From NCBI RefSeq assembly GCF_000018025.1, contig NC_009831.1, positions 2,666,001 to 2,730,000 of the forward strand: 64,000 bases of DNA, read 5' to 3'. Origin of the DNA: Shewanella sediminis HAW-EB3. GTDB lineage: Bacteria > Pseudomonadota > Gammaproteobacteria > Enterobacterales > Shewanellaceae. Shown here piece after piece: positions 1 to 9,404 of this stretch (the first letter of the stretch is position 1; the number at the start of each line of letters is the position of its first letter). A program made the translations under genes and the position numbers. The notes below the pieces were generated by a model. It saw only the letters and a list, made by a program, of their open reading frames with translations, did no database searches and was not told the origin of the DNA.

Positions 1-88
1 TCCGCGTAATGTGCTGATTGACGATGCTATTCCCCTCCTCGATATTGCTTGCTGATTCAAACAGTGGAAAAACAGGAGGCATCTGCAT
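1..88 (-). CDS. Possible 5' end of a CDS running off the window
   Basis: An ATG at 88 on the minus strand opens a reading frame with no stop up to the window edge (29 codons). An AAGAG element lies about nine bases upstream. The visible peptide begins MQMPPVFPLFESASN and shows no family I recognise. The frame is short, so it could be chance. It is listed because it has a plausible ribosome site and is not contradicted by anything on the other strand. Confidence 0.35.
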   Translation of the reverse strand, partial: MQMPPVFPLFESASNIEEGNSIVNQHITR

Positions 89-279
89 ATTAATTGCTCT
101 TTATACTTGGAGGAAAGACCGAGATCCGGAAATATTCTGTGCTTAAGGTAACCTTATGATTTTAGCAGTATTAAATTGAATTTGTAATCTATGCAAGCCT
201 CTGAATTGAGCTGCTGAACTTAATTATCAAATTAACGTAATTTTTATAATACCTCTTACTGACAGTACGACTAAGTCAT

Positions 280-567
280 TCAAATTATGTCGATATACTT
301 CATCTCTTTACTTGTTATTTGGTCAGCTTGTTCAATACTTGTAGTTGTGTGTAAATTTACTGAATCGGTGCATGGTTTTGGGCAGTTTTTAGTGCAGTCA
401 TGGGAACAATGTATCCGCTTACTACAGCACCATAGACACATCTGCCATACGGTTTGTTTAGATTCCAAGTCGAGACAACGAAAATCAGCGGCACACAAGG
501 CGCCCGATTGGATAAGCTCAGTTAACTTCTGCGAAGAGATAGACATATTGACGTTCGAGTTTTTCAT
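280..567 (-). CDS. Small cysteine-rich protein, Fur-box controlled
   Basis: 95 residues with nine cysteines, in or close to CxxC spacing (C44, C47, C48, C54, C58, C62, C66 plus C25 and C31), which suggests a metal or Fe-S site. No signal peptide is visible, so it is probably cytoplasmic. An AGGGA element seven bases before the ATG supports the start; a second ATG at codon 8 is possible. The promoter overlaps a strong Fur box (611-632), so expression should rise under iron limitation. I do not recognise a named family. Bacterioferritin-associated ferredoxin was considered, but its CxC-x(~31)-CxxC layout is not matched. Function unknown. Confidence 0.7.
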   Translation of the reverse strand: MKNSNVNMSISSQKLTELIQSGALCAADFRCLDLESKQTVWQMCLWCCSKRIHCSHDCTKNCPKPCTDSVNLHTTTSIEQADQITSKEMKYIDII

Positions 568-599
568 TGTTGGTCCCTATATAAAGCAGTAATGAGTGA

Positions 600-632
600 A
601 TGATACCCTCAAATGAGAATGATTATCAATGG
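600..632 (-). promoter_or_regulatory. Fur box overlapping the promoter of the Cys-rich gene
   Basis: On the minus strand TTGATA (624-629) and TATCAT (600-605) are spaced 18 bases and make a good sigma-70 promoter. The stretch 611-632 reads GATAATCATTCTCATTT on the minus strand, matching the GATAATGATAATCATTATC Fur consensus in about 14 of 19 positions. Its position across the -35 and spacer is the classic layout for Fur repression. It is about 140 bases from the divergent HD-GYP gene, so an effect there is less likely. Confidence 0.7.
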
Positions 633-769
633 CGGTTTAAATAAAACTATACGGTAATTAATAGGTAACGGTATTTAGCTGTTTTTTGTCTGACTATTTT
701 CCAGCATCCTGAACATTGTTCTACACTCAATGGATAGGGATACATTTTTTCAATTTTTGAGGTTGTCTA

Positions 770-2350
770 ATGCTGATCGATATAGCAAAGAAAAGCCCCC
801 TTTTTTCAGGTAAAAAAAAGGCGCCGGAAGAGAGCTCTGGTCCGGCGTGGAAGATCCTTATCGTGGACGATGAACCCGATGTCCATACCGTAACCAAATT
901 AGCCCTATCCAGATTTAAACTCGATAAGCGTTCACTTGAATTTATCAATGCCTATAGCGGTGAAGAAGCAAAGCAAATCCTTATTAAAGAGGAAAATGTG
1001 GCAATGGCCTTTGTCGATGTGGTGATGGAAAGCGATCACGCTGGGCTTGAGTTGGTGAAATGGATCAGAGAGGATCTTAAAAATAGCTCCATCAGACTGA
1101 TACTCAGAACGGGTCAACCCGGCCAGGCGCCCGAAGAAGATGTCATCGTCAATTATGATATCAATGACTATAAGGCAAAGGCAGAACTCGACTCCAGAAA
1201 GTTAGTCACCAGTGTCTACTCCGCTCTTCGCTCCTACCGGGATATCATGTTGATTGAGGAGGCCAAGGAAAATCAAATTAAGCATAGAAAAGGGTTGGAA
1301 AGAGTCGTCCAGGCCACATCGGGTCTGTTTGAGTTACGTACTCTATTTAATTTTGCCGATGGCCTGTTGACTCAGGTCGCGAACTTGTTAAATCTCGACA
1401 GTGAAACCTTACTGCTGACCTGTAATGCCATCGATGCAATGAGCGAACAGGTCAATACCGATGAGCTACATATTCTCGCAGGTACCGGACAGTTCTCGAG
1501 CCATCATGAAAAGCCCGTGCCCGATCACATCAGAAAGCTTTTACAGTCAGCCCTTAAACAGAAGCGTTGTTTATACGAAGAGGATTGTTTTATTGGGTAT
1601 TTCCCCGCCAAGAGTGGCTGGATTAATCTGCTCTACATGGATGGGATCAGTAAAATTGATGATCTGGATAAGAAGTTAATAGACATTTTCGCTATCAATG
1701 TCGGCGTCGCATTTGAAAATTTACTGCTAAATAAGGAACTGGAAGATACCCAATCTGAACTGATTTTGCGTTTAGGAGATGTTGTAGAGAGTCGTTCTAA
1801 GGAGGCGGCTAACCATGTTAAGCGCATGGCCGAGTACTGTTATAAGCTGGCGCTTATTTCGGGTATGGAAGAACATGAGGCCGATCTGATAAAGCATGCC
1901 TCCCCGATGCATGATATAGGTAAAATTGCTACGCCTGATGCTGTGCTATTAAAACCAGGTAAATTGAACGAAGAGGAGTGGAATGTGATGAAGCAGCACC
2001 CTGCTGTCGGTCATCAAATTCTGGCTAACTCTGAGCGACCAATTTTGAAGGCGGCAAGTATCATCGCACTTCAGCATCATGAAAAATATGATGGTTCGGG
2101 TTACCCAACAGGCTTGAGAGCTGATGAGATCCATGTATTTGCCCGAATCGTTGCCATCGCCGATGTATTTGACGCCCTCTCCCACGCTAGGTGTTATAAA
2201 CCTGAATGGCCTTTAGATGAAGTGCTAAAGACAATGGAAGAAGGTTCTGGTTCACATTTTGACCCGGATTTGTTACGACACTTTATCGATAATATTGAAG
2301 TGTTTACCAAAGTTAAAGATGAACTGAGTGACGAAAACCTACAGAGTTAA
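770..2350 (+). CDS. Response regulator with HD-GYP c-di-GMP phosphodiesterase domain
   Basis: 526 residues. A receiver domain spans about 28-150, with the acidic pair D33-D34, phospho-acceptor D83 and conserved K135. A middle region of about 170-310 resembles the DUF3369 module known from such regulators. The C-terminal HD-GYP domain (about 325-510) has HDIGK and HHEKYDGSGYP. It also has an upstream His in NHVKRMAEY, so the metal ligands look complete and c-di-GMP hydrolysis is likely. A GAGG element precedes the ATG. No sensor kinase is adjacent, so the partner is unknown. It lies just before the cbb3 oxidase genes. Confidence 0.88.
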   Translation: MLIDIAKKSPLFSGKKKAPEESSGPAWKILIVDDEPDVHTVTKLALSRFKLDKRSLEFINAYSGEEAKQILIKEENVAMAFVDVVMESDHAGLELVKWIREDLKNSSIRLILRTGQPGQAPEEDVIVNYDINDYKAKAELDSRKLVTSVYSALRSYRDIMLIEEAKENQIKHRKGLERVVQATSGLFELRTLFNFADGLLTQVANLLNLDSETLLLTCNAIDAMSEQVNTDELHILAGTGQFSSHHEKPVPDHIRKLLQSALKQKRCLYEEDCFIGYFPAKSGWINLLYMDGISKIDDLDKKLIDIFAINVGVAFENLLLNKELEDTQSELILRLGDVVESRSKEAANHVKRMAEYCYKLALISGMEEHEADLIKHASPMHDIGKIATPDAVLLKPGKLNEEEWNVMKQHPAVGHQILANSERPILKAASIIALQHHEKYDGSGYPTGLRADEIHVFARIVAIADVFDALSHARCYKPEWPLDEVLKTMEEGSGSHFDPDLLRHFIDNIEVFTKVKDELSDENLQS

Positions 2351-2377
2351 ACTATTAGGCTATACCATCCAGGAATT

Positions 2378-2417
2378 AAATAGGCATTTCACCACAGTTA
2401 AGTGCCACGCCTATTTT
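2378..2417. terminator. Hairpin between convergent genes
   Basis: AAATAGGC (2378-2385) pairs with GCCTATTT (2409-2416). A smaller CAC/GTG pairing is possible inside the loop. The T tail is weak on both strands. It lies between the convergent HD-GYP and lipoprotein genes and may end both transcripts. Confidence 0.4.
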
Positions 2418-2464
2418 GATTCTGGCATACACTCGGGATTTATCTCTGGCTTTATCAAAAAGAC

Positions 2465-2938
2465 CTAAAGCTCGCTTTCTTCATTATCGGCAAGAAAGTC
2501 GAACATGACGATATGCTGAGAACCTTCCTTATTAAAAGTAACAAAGGCTCTCCACACCATATAATTACTGCTACAAGAACCATATATCAGCTGACCATTA
2601 TATAGGTTTTCATCAACTTTAGTTAAATTAACCGGAATAACCCCCATAAACATATCTCTTCCCTCAACCCTCATAGCCAGGTTATTTACGGGTTCAGAGC
2701 TGATGAGCTCTAGGGTTAATGGCCTTTCACTGGGTGAATTGTAGGGGGTGATTAATAGGTCAAATCCAACACCAGCAACAGATTGAGTACACTTACCCGC
2801 ATTAAAGTCACAAAGCGAGCTGTCTTTGGTTGTTTTTGATACATCTTTGGGAGCATCATGAGAGCAAGATGAACAAAATAATCCCAACATTAGAATAAGA
2901 TAAAGCGAAAACTGCTTAGTAAATTTTACTCGTAGCAC
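2465..2938 (-). CDS. Putative lipoprotein next to the cbb3 oxidase genes
   Basis: 157 residues. A basic, hydrophobic N-terminus ends in CSSC (C25), a slightly atypical lipobox, so it is probably a lipoprotein. Two further cysteines lie near C43 and C49 and one near residue 120. The rest reads as a single small beta-rich domain. No enzyme motif is visible. It is transcribed away from ccoN, and the shared 265-bp gap carries a perfect FNR/EtrA palindrome only about 50 bases from its start. It may therefore be co-regulated with the oxidase, perhaps in periplasmic metal handling or sensing. That role is inference only. Confidence 0.7.
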   Translation of the reverse strand: MLRVKFTKQFSLYLILMLGLFCSSCSHDAPKDVSKTTKDSSLCDFNAGKCTQSVAGVGFDLLITPYNSPSERPLTLELISSEPVNNLAMRVEGRDMFMGVIPVNLTKVDENLYNGQLIYGSCSSNYMVWRAFVTFNKEGSQHIVMFDFLADNEESEL

Positions 2939-2984
2939 AAATTCTAACCATTAGATGAAAAGTGTTTACATTCTATTGCGTAGG

Positions 2985-2998
2985 TTGATCTAGATCAA
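2985..2998. promoter_or_regulatory. Perfect FNR/EtrA box upstream of ccoN
   Basis: TTGATCTAGATCAA is an exact match to the FNR consensus TTGAT-N4-ATCAA. A -10-like TATCTT at 3020-3025 would place the start near 3032, which puts the box at about -41.5, the class II activator position for ccoNOQP. The regulator itself (EtrA) is encoded at 10331-11080 downstream. Confidence 0.8.
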
Positions 2999-3203
2999 CT
3001 TTTACCCCCCTGCAATTCCTATCTTTTTTGACATAGCTCAAGTATCATTGCTTTACCTTGTTAATATCGCAAATATTACAGGGCTGCACGTTGACACATA
3101 CCCAAATGTTCCGTAGGGAGCGCGGTTTTGTGTCTTTTTAACGGGTAAAGACTCATTTTTACTCAAACAATAAATATAAGTAATAAGCAGTGGAAGCAAT
3201 ATG

Positions 3204-4628
3204 ATGAACCATTCCCAGCCACAAGGCGCTGATTACAATTACACCGTTGTCCGCCAGTTTGCCCTCACAACAGTTTTGTGGGGAATTATTGGTATGTCAG
3301 TGGGTGTATTGATCGCGGCTCAGTTGATCTGGCCACAACTAAACTTCGATACTCCTTGGCTTACTTACAGTCGTCTTAGACCTCTGCATACTAATGCCGT
3401 GATTTTCGCGTTTGGTACTTCAGCACTTTTTGCAACATCCTACTATATCGTTCAACGCACGTGTCAAACCCGACTTTTTGCACCCAAATTGGCTGCATTT
3501 ACATTCTGGGGTTGGCAAGCCATTATTCTTTCAGCAGTACTGACTCTGCCTCTGGGTATCACCAGTGGTAAAGAATATGCTGAACTTGAATGGCCTATCG
3601 ACATCGCGATCACCATAGTGTGGGTCACGTACGCGATAGTTTTCTTCGGTACTATTGTTAAACGAACGACTTCCCATATTTATGTGGCGAACTGGTTCTT
3701 CGGTGCCTTTATTATCACTGTCGCTGTATTGCACATAGTTAACTCTATGGCTGTACCCGTCAGCTTATGGAAGTCTTACTCTCTGTATGCCGGTGCGGTC
3801 GATGCAATGGTTCAGTGGTGGTACGGTCACAATGCCGTAGGCTTCCTGCTTACCGCCGGCTTCTTAGGTATGATGTATTACTTTGTACCTAAACAAGCGG
3901 GTCGTCCGGTTTACTCATACCGTCTGTCTATCGTTCACTTCTGGGCACTGATTGCTCTGTATATCTGGGCTGGTCCTCACCACCTACACTATACGGCGCT
4001 GCCGGATTGGACTCAGTCGTTGGGTATGGTGATGTCACTTATCTTATTCGCTCCTTCTTGGGGTGGTATGATTAACGGTATCATGACCCTGTCAGGTGCT
4101 TGGCATAAACTAAGAACCGATCCTGTATTACGTTTCCTTGTTGTTTCATTGTCTTTCTACGGTATGTCTACCTTCGAAGGCCCAATGATGGCAATCAAGA
4201 CCGTAAACGCCCTATCTCACTACACTGACTGGACCGTTGGTCACGTTCACTCTGGTGCGCTAGGTTGGGTTGCGATGGTCTCTATTGGTTCGCTTTATCA
4301 CCTAATCCCTGTGCTTTACGGACATGGTCGTATGTATAGCTCTAACCTAGTTAATGTTCATTTCTGGTTAGCGACTATCGGTACAGTTCTATATATCGTA
4401 TCTATGTGGATCTCTGGTGTGATGCAAGGTCTGATGTGGCGTGCAGTTAACTCTGACGGTACTCTGACTTATAGCTTCGTTGAAAGTATTGAAGCTTCAT
4501 ACCCATTCTACTTTGTTCGATTCCTTGGTGGCTGTTTCTTTGTAACCGGTATGCTTCTAATGGCATATAACGTGTTTAAGACAGTAAAAGCGCCTAAAGA
4601 ATCTTTGCCTGCATTAGCAGAAGCATAA
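3204..4628 (+). CDS. ccoN: cbb3-type cytochrome c oxidase subunit I
   Basis: Catalytic haem-copper subunit of the high-affinity cbb3 oxidase, in the inner membrane. It reduces oxygen to water at microaerobic levels and pumps protons. The 474 residues form about twelve membrane segments. Haem and CuB histidines are visible at H62 (RPLHTNAV), H209 (YGHNAVGF), H259-H260 (GPHHLHY) and H347/H349 (VGHVHSG). The helix motif STFEGPMM follows the CcoN pattern. Two ATGs are adjacent; the second (3204) has better spacing from GTGGAAG. First gene of ccoNOQP, behind an FNR/EtrA box. Confidence 0.96.
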   Translation: MNHSQPQGADYNYTVVRQFALTTVLWGIIGMSVGVLIAAQLIWPQLNFDTPWLTYSRLRPLHTNAVIFAFGTSALFATSYYIVQRTCQTRLFAPKLAAFTFWGWQAIILSAVLTLPLGITSGKEYAELEWPIDIAITIVWVTYAIVFFGTIVKRTTSHIYVANWFFGAFIITVAVLHIVNSMAVPVSLWKSYSLYAGAVDAMVQWWYGHNAVGFLLTAGFLGMMYYFVPKQAGRPVYSYRLSIVHFWALIALYIWAGPHHLHYTALPDWTQSLGMVMSLILFAPSWGGMINGIMTLSGAWHKLRTDPVLRFLVVSLSFYGMSTFEGPMMAIKTVNALSHYTDWTVGHVHSGALGWVAMVSIGSLYHLIPVLYGHGRMYSSNLVNVHFWLATIGTVLYIVSMWISGVMQGLMWRAVNSDGTLTYSFVESIEASYPFYFVRFLGGCFFVTGMLLMAYNVFKTVKAPKESLPALAEA

Positions 4629-4640
4629 GGGGTAGAAACG

Positions 4641-5267
4641 ATGAAATTTAATCATGAGTTAGTCGAGAAAAACATCGGTTTAATGGGTATTCTCACTGTT
4701 ATCGCCATCAGTATTGGTGGTTTAGTGCAGATCACTCCCCTGTTGTTTCAAAAAGACACTACCGAGCCTGTCGATGGATTAATTCCTTACACAGCTCTCC
4801 AGACTGAAGGTCGTGACATCTATGTCCGTGAAGGTTGTTATAACTGTCACAGCCAGATGATCCGCCCACTGCGTGCAGAGACTGAGCGTTATGGTCACTA
4901 CTCTGTAGCTGGTGAGTCTGTATGGGATCATCCATTCCAGTGGGGTTCTAAGCGTACCGGTCCTGATTTGGCACGTGTAGGCGGTAGATACAGCGATAAA
5001 TGGCATGAAGTTCACTTGATTGACCCACGCGCAGTGGTACCTCAATCAAATATGCCTGGTTTCCCTTGGTTGGCAGAGAACAAGCTTGACGGCAAGTTAA
5101 CTGGCCAGAAGATGGATATCCTTCGTAATCTTCATAAAGGTGGAAATAAAGGCCAAGACCTTTATACCGATGAAGAGATTGCGGGTGCACAAAAAGCTGT
5201 CGAAGGTAAAACTGAGATGCAAGCACTTATCGCCTATCTGCAGTCCCTTGGACATGCACTGAAATAA
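4641..5267 (+). CDS. ccoO: cbb3 oxidase monohaem cytochrome c subunit
   Basis: 208 residues. One N-terminal membrane helix (about 12-35) is followed by a periplasmic cytochrome c domain with a single haem site C66-YN-C69-H70 and downstream methionines that can serve as axial ligand. It passes electrons from CcoP towards the CcoN haems. It starts 12 bases after the ccoN stop, with GGGGTAG upstream. Length and layout are normal for CcoO. Confidence 0.96.
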   Translation: MKFNHELVEKNIGLMGILTVIAISIGGLVQITPLLFQKDTTEPVDGLIPYTALQTEGRDIYVREGCYNCHSQMIRPLRAETERYGHYSVAGESVWDHPFQWGSKRTGPDLARVGGRYSDKWHEVHLIDPRAVVPQSNMPGFPWLAENKLDGKLTGQKMDILRNLHKGGNKGQDLYTDEEIAGAQKAVEGKTEMQALIAYLQSLGHALK

Positions 5268-5282
5268 CTAGGAGGCAACTAT

Positions 5283-5450
5283 ATGGATTACGGAACAATA
5301 CAAGGCATTATAACCATTGTCGTGATGTTAACCTTTGTCGGTATATTTGCATGGGCTTACAGCTCTCGTCGTAAAGATCAATTTGACGAAGCGGCTAACC
5401 TTGTTTTTTCAGATGATGAATTAAACAAGGGTTCAGGAGAACATAAGTGA
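5283..5450 (+). CDS. ccoQ: cbb3 oxidase small subunit CcoQ
   Basis: A 55-codon ORF starts with ATG at 5283 and ends with TGA at 5448-5450. It encodes one membrane helix (about residues 8-26, IITIVVMLTFVGIFAWAY) followed by a charged tail (SSRRKDQFDEAANL). This is the usual CcoQ/FixQ form, which stabilises the complex. AGGAGGCAACT just upstream is a very strong ribosome site. The stop overlaps the ATG of ccoP by one base. Confidence 0.92.
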   Translation: MDYGTIQGIITIVVMLTFVGIFAWAYSSRRKDQFDEAANLVFSDDELNKGSGEHK

Positions 5451-6418
5451 TGAGTAGCTTCTGGAGTATATGGATTACCGTACTCACTATCGTGGTAATC
5501 GTTGGATGTTTTGTCCTTTTAAGAATTGTCTCTAAAAACAACACGGGTGTTGAAGAAGGCAAGTCGATGGGGCATAGCTTTGACGGCATCGAAGAACTGA
5601 ACAACCCACTACCTAAGTGGTGGAGTTATCTGTTCTATGTCACCATCGTTTTTGGTGTTATTTACTTAGCGCTTTATCCGGGTCTTGGAAACTTCAAAGG
5701 TTTCTTAGGCTGGTCGAGTGCTAACCAAAGCATCGGAACCGAGAATGGCATCGCAGCTGATTCTAAAGCAGCGGTTGAGCTTGCGACTAAAGAAGGTCGT
5801 TGGGTTCAGTATGACCAGGAAGTTAAGCGTGCCGATGAGAAATTTGGCCCTATCTTCAAGGCTTATGCTGAAACGCCTCTCGATGAGTTGGTTAAGAACG
5901 AAGAGGCCCTTAAAGTGGGTGGCCGTCTGTTCTTACACAATTGTTCGCAATGTCATGGTAGTGATGCCCGTGGTAGTAAAGGCTTCCCTAACCTGACAGA
6001 CGGTGATTGGTTATATGGTGGTGAGTTAGCCACTATTAAAACCTCTATCATGAATGGTCGTCATGGGATGATGCCACCTAAAGGTGGTCTTCCAATCGAA
6101 GACAGTGAAATTAAAGGTTTGGCTGAGTATGTTACTAAGCTTGCCGGTCGAGATCACGATGAAGCCCTAGCCGCTCAAGGTCAAGGCTCATTCATGAAGG
6201 GCTGTTTCGCTTGTCATGGTATGGATGCGACGGGTAATAAGATGATGGGTGCGCCTAATCTTACCAATAACATCTGGTTGTATGGCGGTAGCCGTGGTTC
6301 TATCGAACAGTCAATTAAGAATGGCCGTAGCGGTGTCATGCCAGCTTGGAAAGATGTGTTAGGTGAAGAGAAAGTTCACGTTATCACAGCTTATGTTTAT
6401 AGCTTGTCAAACAAGTAG
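5450..6418 (+). CDS. ccoP: cbb3 oxidase dihaem cytochrome c subunit
   Basis: 322 residues from the ATG at 5450. A GTG three bases earlier is possible, but the ATG is favoured. Two N-terminal membrane segments (about 5-27 and 58-78) are followed by two cytochrome c domains. Their haem sites are C165-SQ-C168-H169 and C252-FA-C255-H256, with methionines in HGMMPPKG and GVMPAW as likely axial ligands. It takes electrons from soluble cytochrome c or membrane donors. It overlaps ccoQ by one base (TGATG), so the two are translationally coupled. A strong terminator follows. Confidence 0.96.
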   Translation: MSSFWSIWITVLTIVVIVGCFVLLRIVSKNNTGVEEGKSMGHSFDGIEELNNPLPKWWSYLFYVTIVFGVIYLALYPGLGNFKGFLGWSSANQSIGTENGIAADSKAAVELATKEGRWVQYDQEVKRADEKFGPIFKAYAETPLDELVKNEEALKVGGRLFLHNCSQCHGSDARGSKGFPNLTDGDWLYGGELATIKTSIMNGRHGMMPPKGGLPIEDSEIKGLAEYVTKLAGRDHDEALAAQGQGSFMKGCFACHGMDATGNKMMGAPNLTNNIWLYGGSRGSIEQSIKNGRSGVMPAWKDVLGEEKVHVITAYVYSLSNK

Positions 6419-6437
6419 TTACATATAAGCAACATGG

Positions 6438-6467
6438 AGGCCTCGATCTTATCGAGGCCTTTTTTTT
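6438..6467 (+). terminator. Rho-independent terminator after ccoP
   Basis: AGGCCTCGAT (6438-6447), a three-base loop, then ATCGAGGCCT (6451-6460), followed by seven T residues. It ends the ccoNOQP transcript and separates it from ccoHIS. Confidence 0.92.
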
Positions 6468-6528
6468 AGGGTGCTAAATCACATTTTTAGCGGTAAAATA
6501 ATCGCAATTATTATAATAGGTATGACAG

Positions 6529-7008
6529 ATGAACAAACAACAAGCCTGGTATAAGCAGTTCTGGCCTTGGTTTTTAATTATTTTGCCCCTTTGTGCGGTT
6601 TTGGCTAGCTTCAACTTACTCTTTCTTGCGATAGATAATAAAGATTCTCTTGTTTCTGAAGATTATTATAAAGATGGTAAAGCCATTAATATGGATCTTA
6701 AGAAAATCAAACAGGCTAAACAGCTTGGAATGCAATTTGAATTACTCGTTGACGACAATGAAGTCACTATCACTCAGCATGGTGGTGAGTCTTACCTTGC
6801 AGCACTGAGTGTAGAATTTTTTCACCCCACCATTGAAAAGCGTGATTTCGGGCAGATTGTGACGGCCGACGGCGATAAAGCCTACCGGATCAAACTTGCT
6901 AACCCTGTTACTGGTGCATGGGAAGTGAGATTGGAAGGGTTCGATCGAAGCTGGCGAATTCAAAAACGTCTTGAGATCAAAGATGACTCTCAATACTGGT
7001 TGAACTAG
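6529..7008 (+). CDS. ccoH: cbb3 oxidase assembly protein CcoH/FixH
   Basis: 159 residues. One N-terminal membrane helix (about 12-32, FWPWFLIILPLCAVLASFN) is followed by the VSEDYYKDGKAINMDL segment typical of FixH, then a beta-rich periplasmic domain. FixH proteins help assemble the cbb3 complex. A perfect TATAAT lies at 6512-6517, but the -35 region is weak and the implied leader would be very short. The unit ccoH-ccoI-ccoS either has its own promoter or relies on read-through past the ccoP terminator. Confidence 0.9.
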   Translation: MNKQQAWYKQFWPWFLIILPLCAVLASFNLLFLAIDNKDSLVSEDYYKDGKAINMDLKKIKQAKQLGMQFELLVDDNEVTITQHGGESYLAALSVEFFHPTIEKRDFGQIVTADGDKAYRIKLANPVTGAWEVRLEGFDRSWRIQKRLEIKDDSQYWLN

Positions 7009-7025
7009 GTTAAACGACATCACCT

Positions 7026-9404
7026 ATGAAGTACCCTGAATGTTTTCATTGCGGTGAGCCCGTATTAACAGGCTCTCAATTCACGACCCACATTAATAAT
7101 AGTGATCGTTTAATGTGTTGCCCTGGCTGTCAGGCCGTTTCTGCCGCTATTTTAGAGGCTGGACTCAGTAACTATTATAAGTACAGAACCGAGCCCGGCA
7201 GTAAACAGACGGCACTGGTCCCCGAAGAGTTAACCGCTTATTCAGCATTCGATCTCCCAGAGGTTCAGCAAGACTTTGTACACAGTGAAAGCGATATCTC
7301 AAGGGTATCGCTCTCTATCGATGGCATTACTTGTGCGGCGTGTGCCTGGCTTATTGAACATAAACTCAGGCATGTTGCGGGGATCGCAAGTATTCAGGTG
7401 AATACGACGACGGAACGAGCCTTAGTCACCTGGTTGCCAACGCAGATAAAACTCAGTGAAATACTCAGCCAAATTAGCCTTATCGGTTATCAGGCGGCCC
7501 CTTATCAGGTCGATGAGCAGGAGATCCAGAGTAAGCAGAACAGTCGACAATTTTTATTGAGGCTGGGTTTAGCGGGTTTTGCCACCATGCAGGTGATGAT
7601 GTTTGCCCTCGCCCTCTATGCCGGCTATTTCACTGAGCTCGAAGTTGAGTTTCGTGATTACTTTCGCTGGGTGAGTATGATATTCGCCGCACCGGTGGTG
7701 TTCTATTCGGCTCAACCCTTCTATTTTAGTGCCATCCGTTCCATGTTCAGTGGACGGCTCAATATGGATGTATCGGTATCGATAGCCATCTTAGGGGCTT
7801 ATATCGCCAGCTGTATTGCAACGGTTAACGCTACGGGCGAGGTTTATTTTGAGTCGGTCAGTATGTTTACCTTTTTCTTGTTACTCGGTCGATACTTCGA
7901 GCAAAATGCCCGACAGAAAGCGTCGGTAAGCTCCAGTAATTTACATAAGTTGGTGCCGCTTACGGCTCACCTGATATCAAATGACACCTGCGAAGAGGTA
8001 CCCGCTAAAGGATTGAAAGTGGGAGACATCATACTGGTTAAACCTGGAGAGGTTGTCGCCGCCGATGGCACAATTATCGAAGGTTGTTCCAGCTTCAATG
8101 AGGCCATGCTTACGGGTGAACAGACACCGGTACAGAAATCTGATACCAGTGAGGTTTATGCAGGCACCATTAATGTTGAGCAGCCGATTAAACTTAAGAT
8201 CACCGCAACGGGTCAAGATCAACTCGTGGCGGAGATCATTCGTCTGCAGGAGTCGGCTTCAAATAACAAACCAAAAGTTGCCCTGTATGTCGATACTATC
8301 TCAAATTATTTTACCTGGGCAATTCTCTCTATCGCGTTATTGACCTACATCGTTTGGAAAATATATTGGCCAGAAGATGCATTTTGGGTCACCTTAGCTG
8401 TGTTAGTCGCCACCTGTCCTTGTGCATTGGCGCTTGCTACACCTACCGCCGTGACGTGCGCAACGGGGATCTTTACCCGAATCGGTATCATTGCCCGTAA
8501 GCCTGGTGTATTCGAAAAACTCACGAAAATAGATCATGTTGTTTTCGATAAAACAGGTACCCTCACCTGTGGCACACTCACGATCACAGATATCGAACTT
8601 TATGGTCAACTCGATAAGGCACAAGTGCTTGAAGTCGCAGCAGCGCTTGAAGCGAGCTCTCTACACCCGATAGCCAAGGCCTTCGAGCCATACAATAATC
8701 CACAACTTACAGTGAGCCGGATACAAAGTTTTGTAGGTCTTGGTTTAAGTGGTCAGATTAATAACATTGATTACCGAATTGGTAGCGCCGAGTTTATCGA
8801 GGTTACCGGTGAACATTCACAAGCCGTCTATCTGGCTCAGGGTGATGAGCTTCTCGCGAGGTTCACCTTGGTTGACGAAATAAGAACAGATGCTAAGGCG
8901 ACGGTGCAGACGCTTACACAGCAAGGCTGTAAAGTGTCTGTGGCCAGTGGTGACGGTTCGATACATGTCGATGAGGTTGCCGGAAGAATTGGCATTACCG
9001 ATGTTTATAAAGGATTAAAGCCCCAAGACAAGCTGAGTCTTATCCAAAACCTTCAAAAGAGCGCTTCTGTTGCCATGTTTGGCGATGGGATCAATGATGC
9101 CCCCGTTCTGGCGGGAGCCAACCTCTCTGTCGCGATGGGCAGTGGCTCGGCAATCACTAAAAATAGTGCCGATCTGATCTTACTTGGCGATCACCTTTCA
9201 CGTTTTAACGATGCGGTAACCGTTGCAAGGCTAGTCGATAAGATCATTAAGCAGAATTTGTACTGGGCTCTCGGTTATAACCTGTTTATAATCCCGTTGG
9301 CCGTTACGGGCCATGTTGCACCTTATATTGCTGCCTTAGGTATGTCTGCAAGTTCACTTATCGTGGTCGGTAATAGTCTTAGATTATTAAGGGTTCGTTT
9401 ATGA
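7026..9404 (+). CDS. ccoI: Copper-exporting P-type ATPase for cbb3 assembly
   Basis: 792 residues, a P1B-type ATPase (CcoI/FixI) that delivers copper across the inner membrane for the oxidase. An N-terminal Cys-rich motif (C6-C9 and C31, C32, C35) precedes a heavy-metal domain with CAAC at 103-106. The transport motif CPC is at 464-466, the phosphorylation site DKTGT starts at D508, and the hinge GDGINDAP is present near the C-terminus. The gap to ccoH is 17 bases and the end overlaps ccoS by four bases. Confidence 0.95.
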   Translation: MKYPECFHCGEPVLTGSQFTTHINNSDRLMCCPGCQAVSAAILEAGLSNYYKYRTEPGSKQTALVPEELTAYSAFDLPEVQQDFVHSESDISRVSLSIDGITCAACAWLIEHKLRHVAGIASIQVNTTTERALVTWLPTQIKLSEILSQISLIGYQAAPYQVDEQEIQSKQNSRQFLLRLGLAGFATMQVMMFALALYAGYFTELEVEFRDYFRWVSMIFAAPVVFYSAQPFYFSAIRSMFSGRLNMDVSVSIAILGAYIASCIATVNATGEVYFESVSMFTFFLLLGRYFEQNARQKASVSSSNLHKLVPLTAHLISNDTCEEVPAKGLKVGDIILVKPGEVVAADGTIIEGCSSFNEAMLTGEQTPVQKSDTSEVYAGTINVEQPIKLKITATGQDQLVAEIIRLQESASNNKPKVALYVDTISNYFTWAILSIALLTYIVWKIYWPEDAFWVTLAVLVATCPCALALATPTAVTCATGIFTRIGIIARKPGVFEKLTKIDHVVFDKTGTLTCGTLTITDIELYGQLDKAQVLEVAAALEASSLHPIAKAFEPYNNPQLTVSRIQSFVGLGLSGQINNIDYRIGSAEFIEVTGEHSQAVYLAQGDELLARFTLVDEIRTDAKATVQTLTQQGCKVSVASGDGSIHVDEVAGRIGITDVYKGLKPQDKLSLIQNLQKSASVAMFGDGINDAPVLAGANLSVAMGSGSAITKNSADLILLGDHLSRFNDAVTVARLVDKIIKQNLYWALGYNLFIIPLAVTGHVAPYIAALGMSASSLIVVGNSLRLLRVRL

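Noticed and set aside
287..592. 101-codon open frame on the plus strand opposite the Cys-rich gene
   Set aside because: It is antisense to a gene with a good ribosome site and a Fur-controlled promoter; the peptide shows no signal peptide or domain and no ribosome site.
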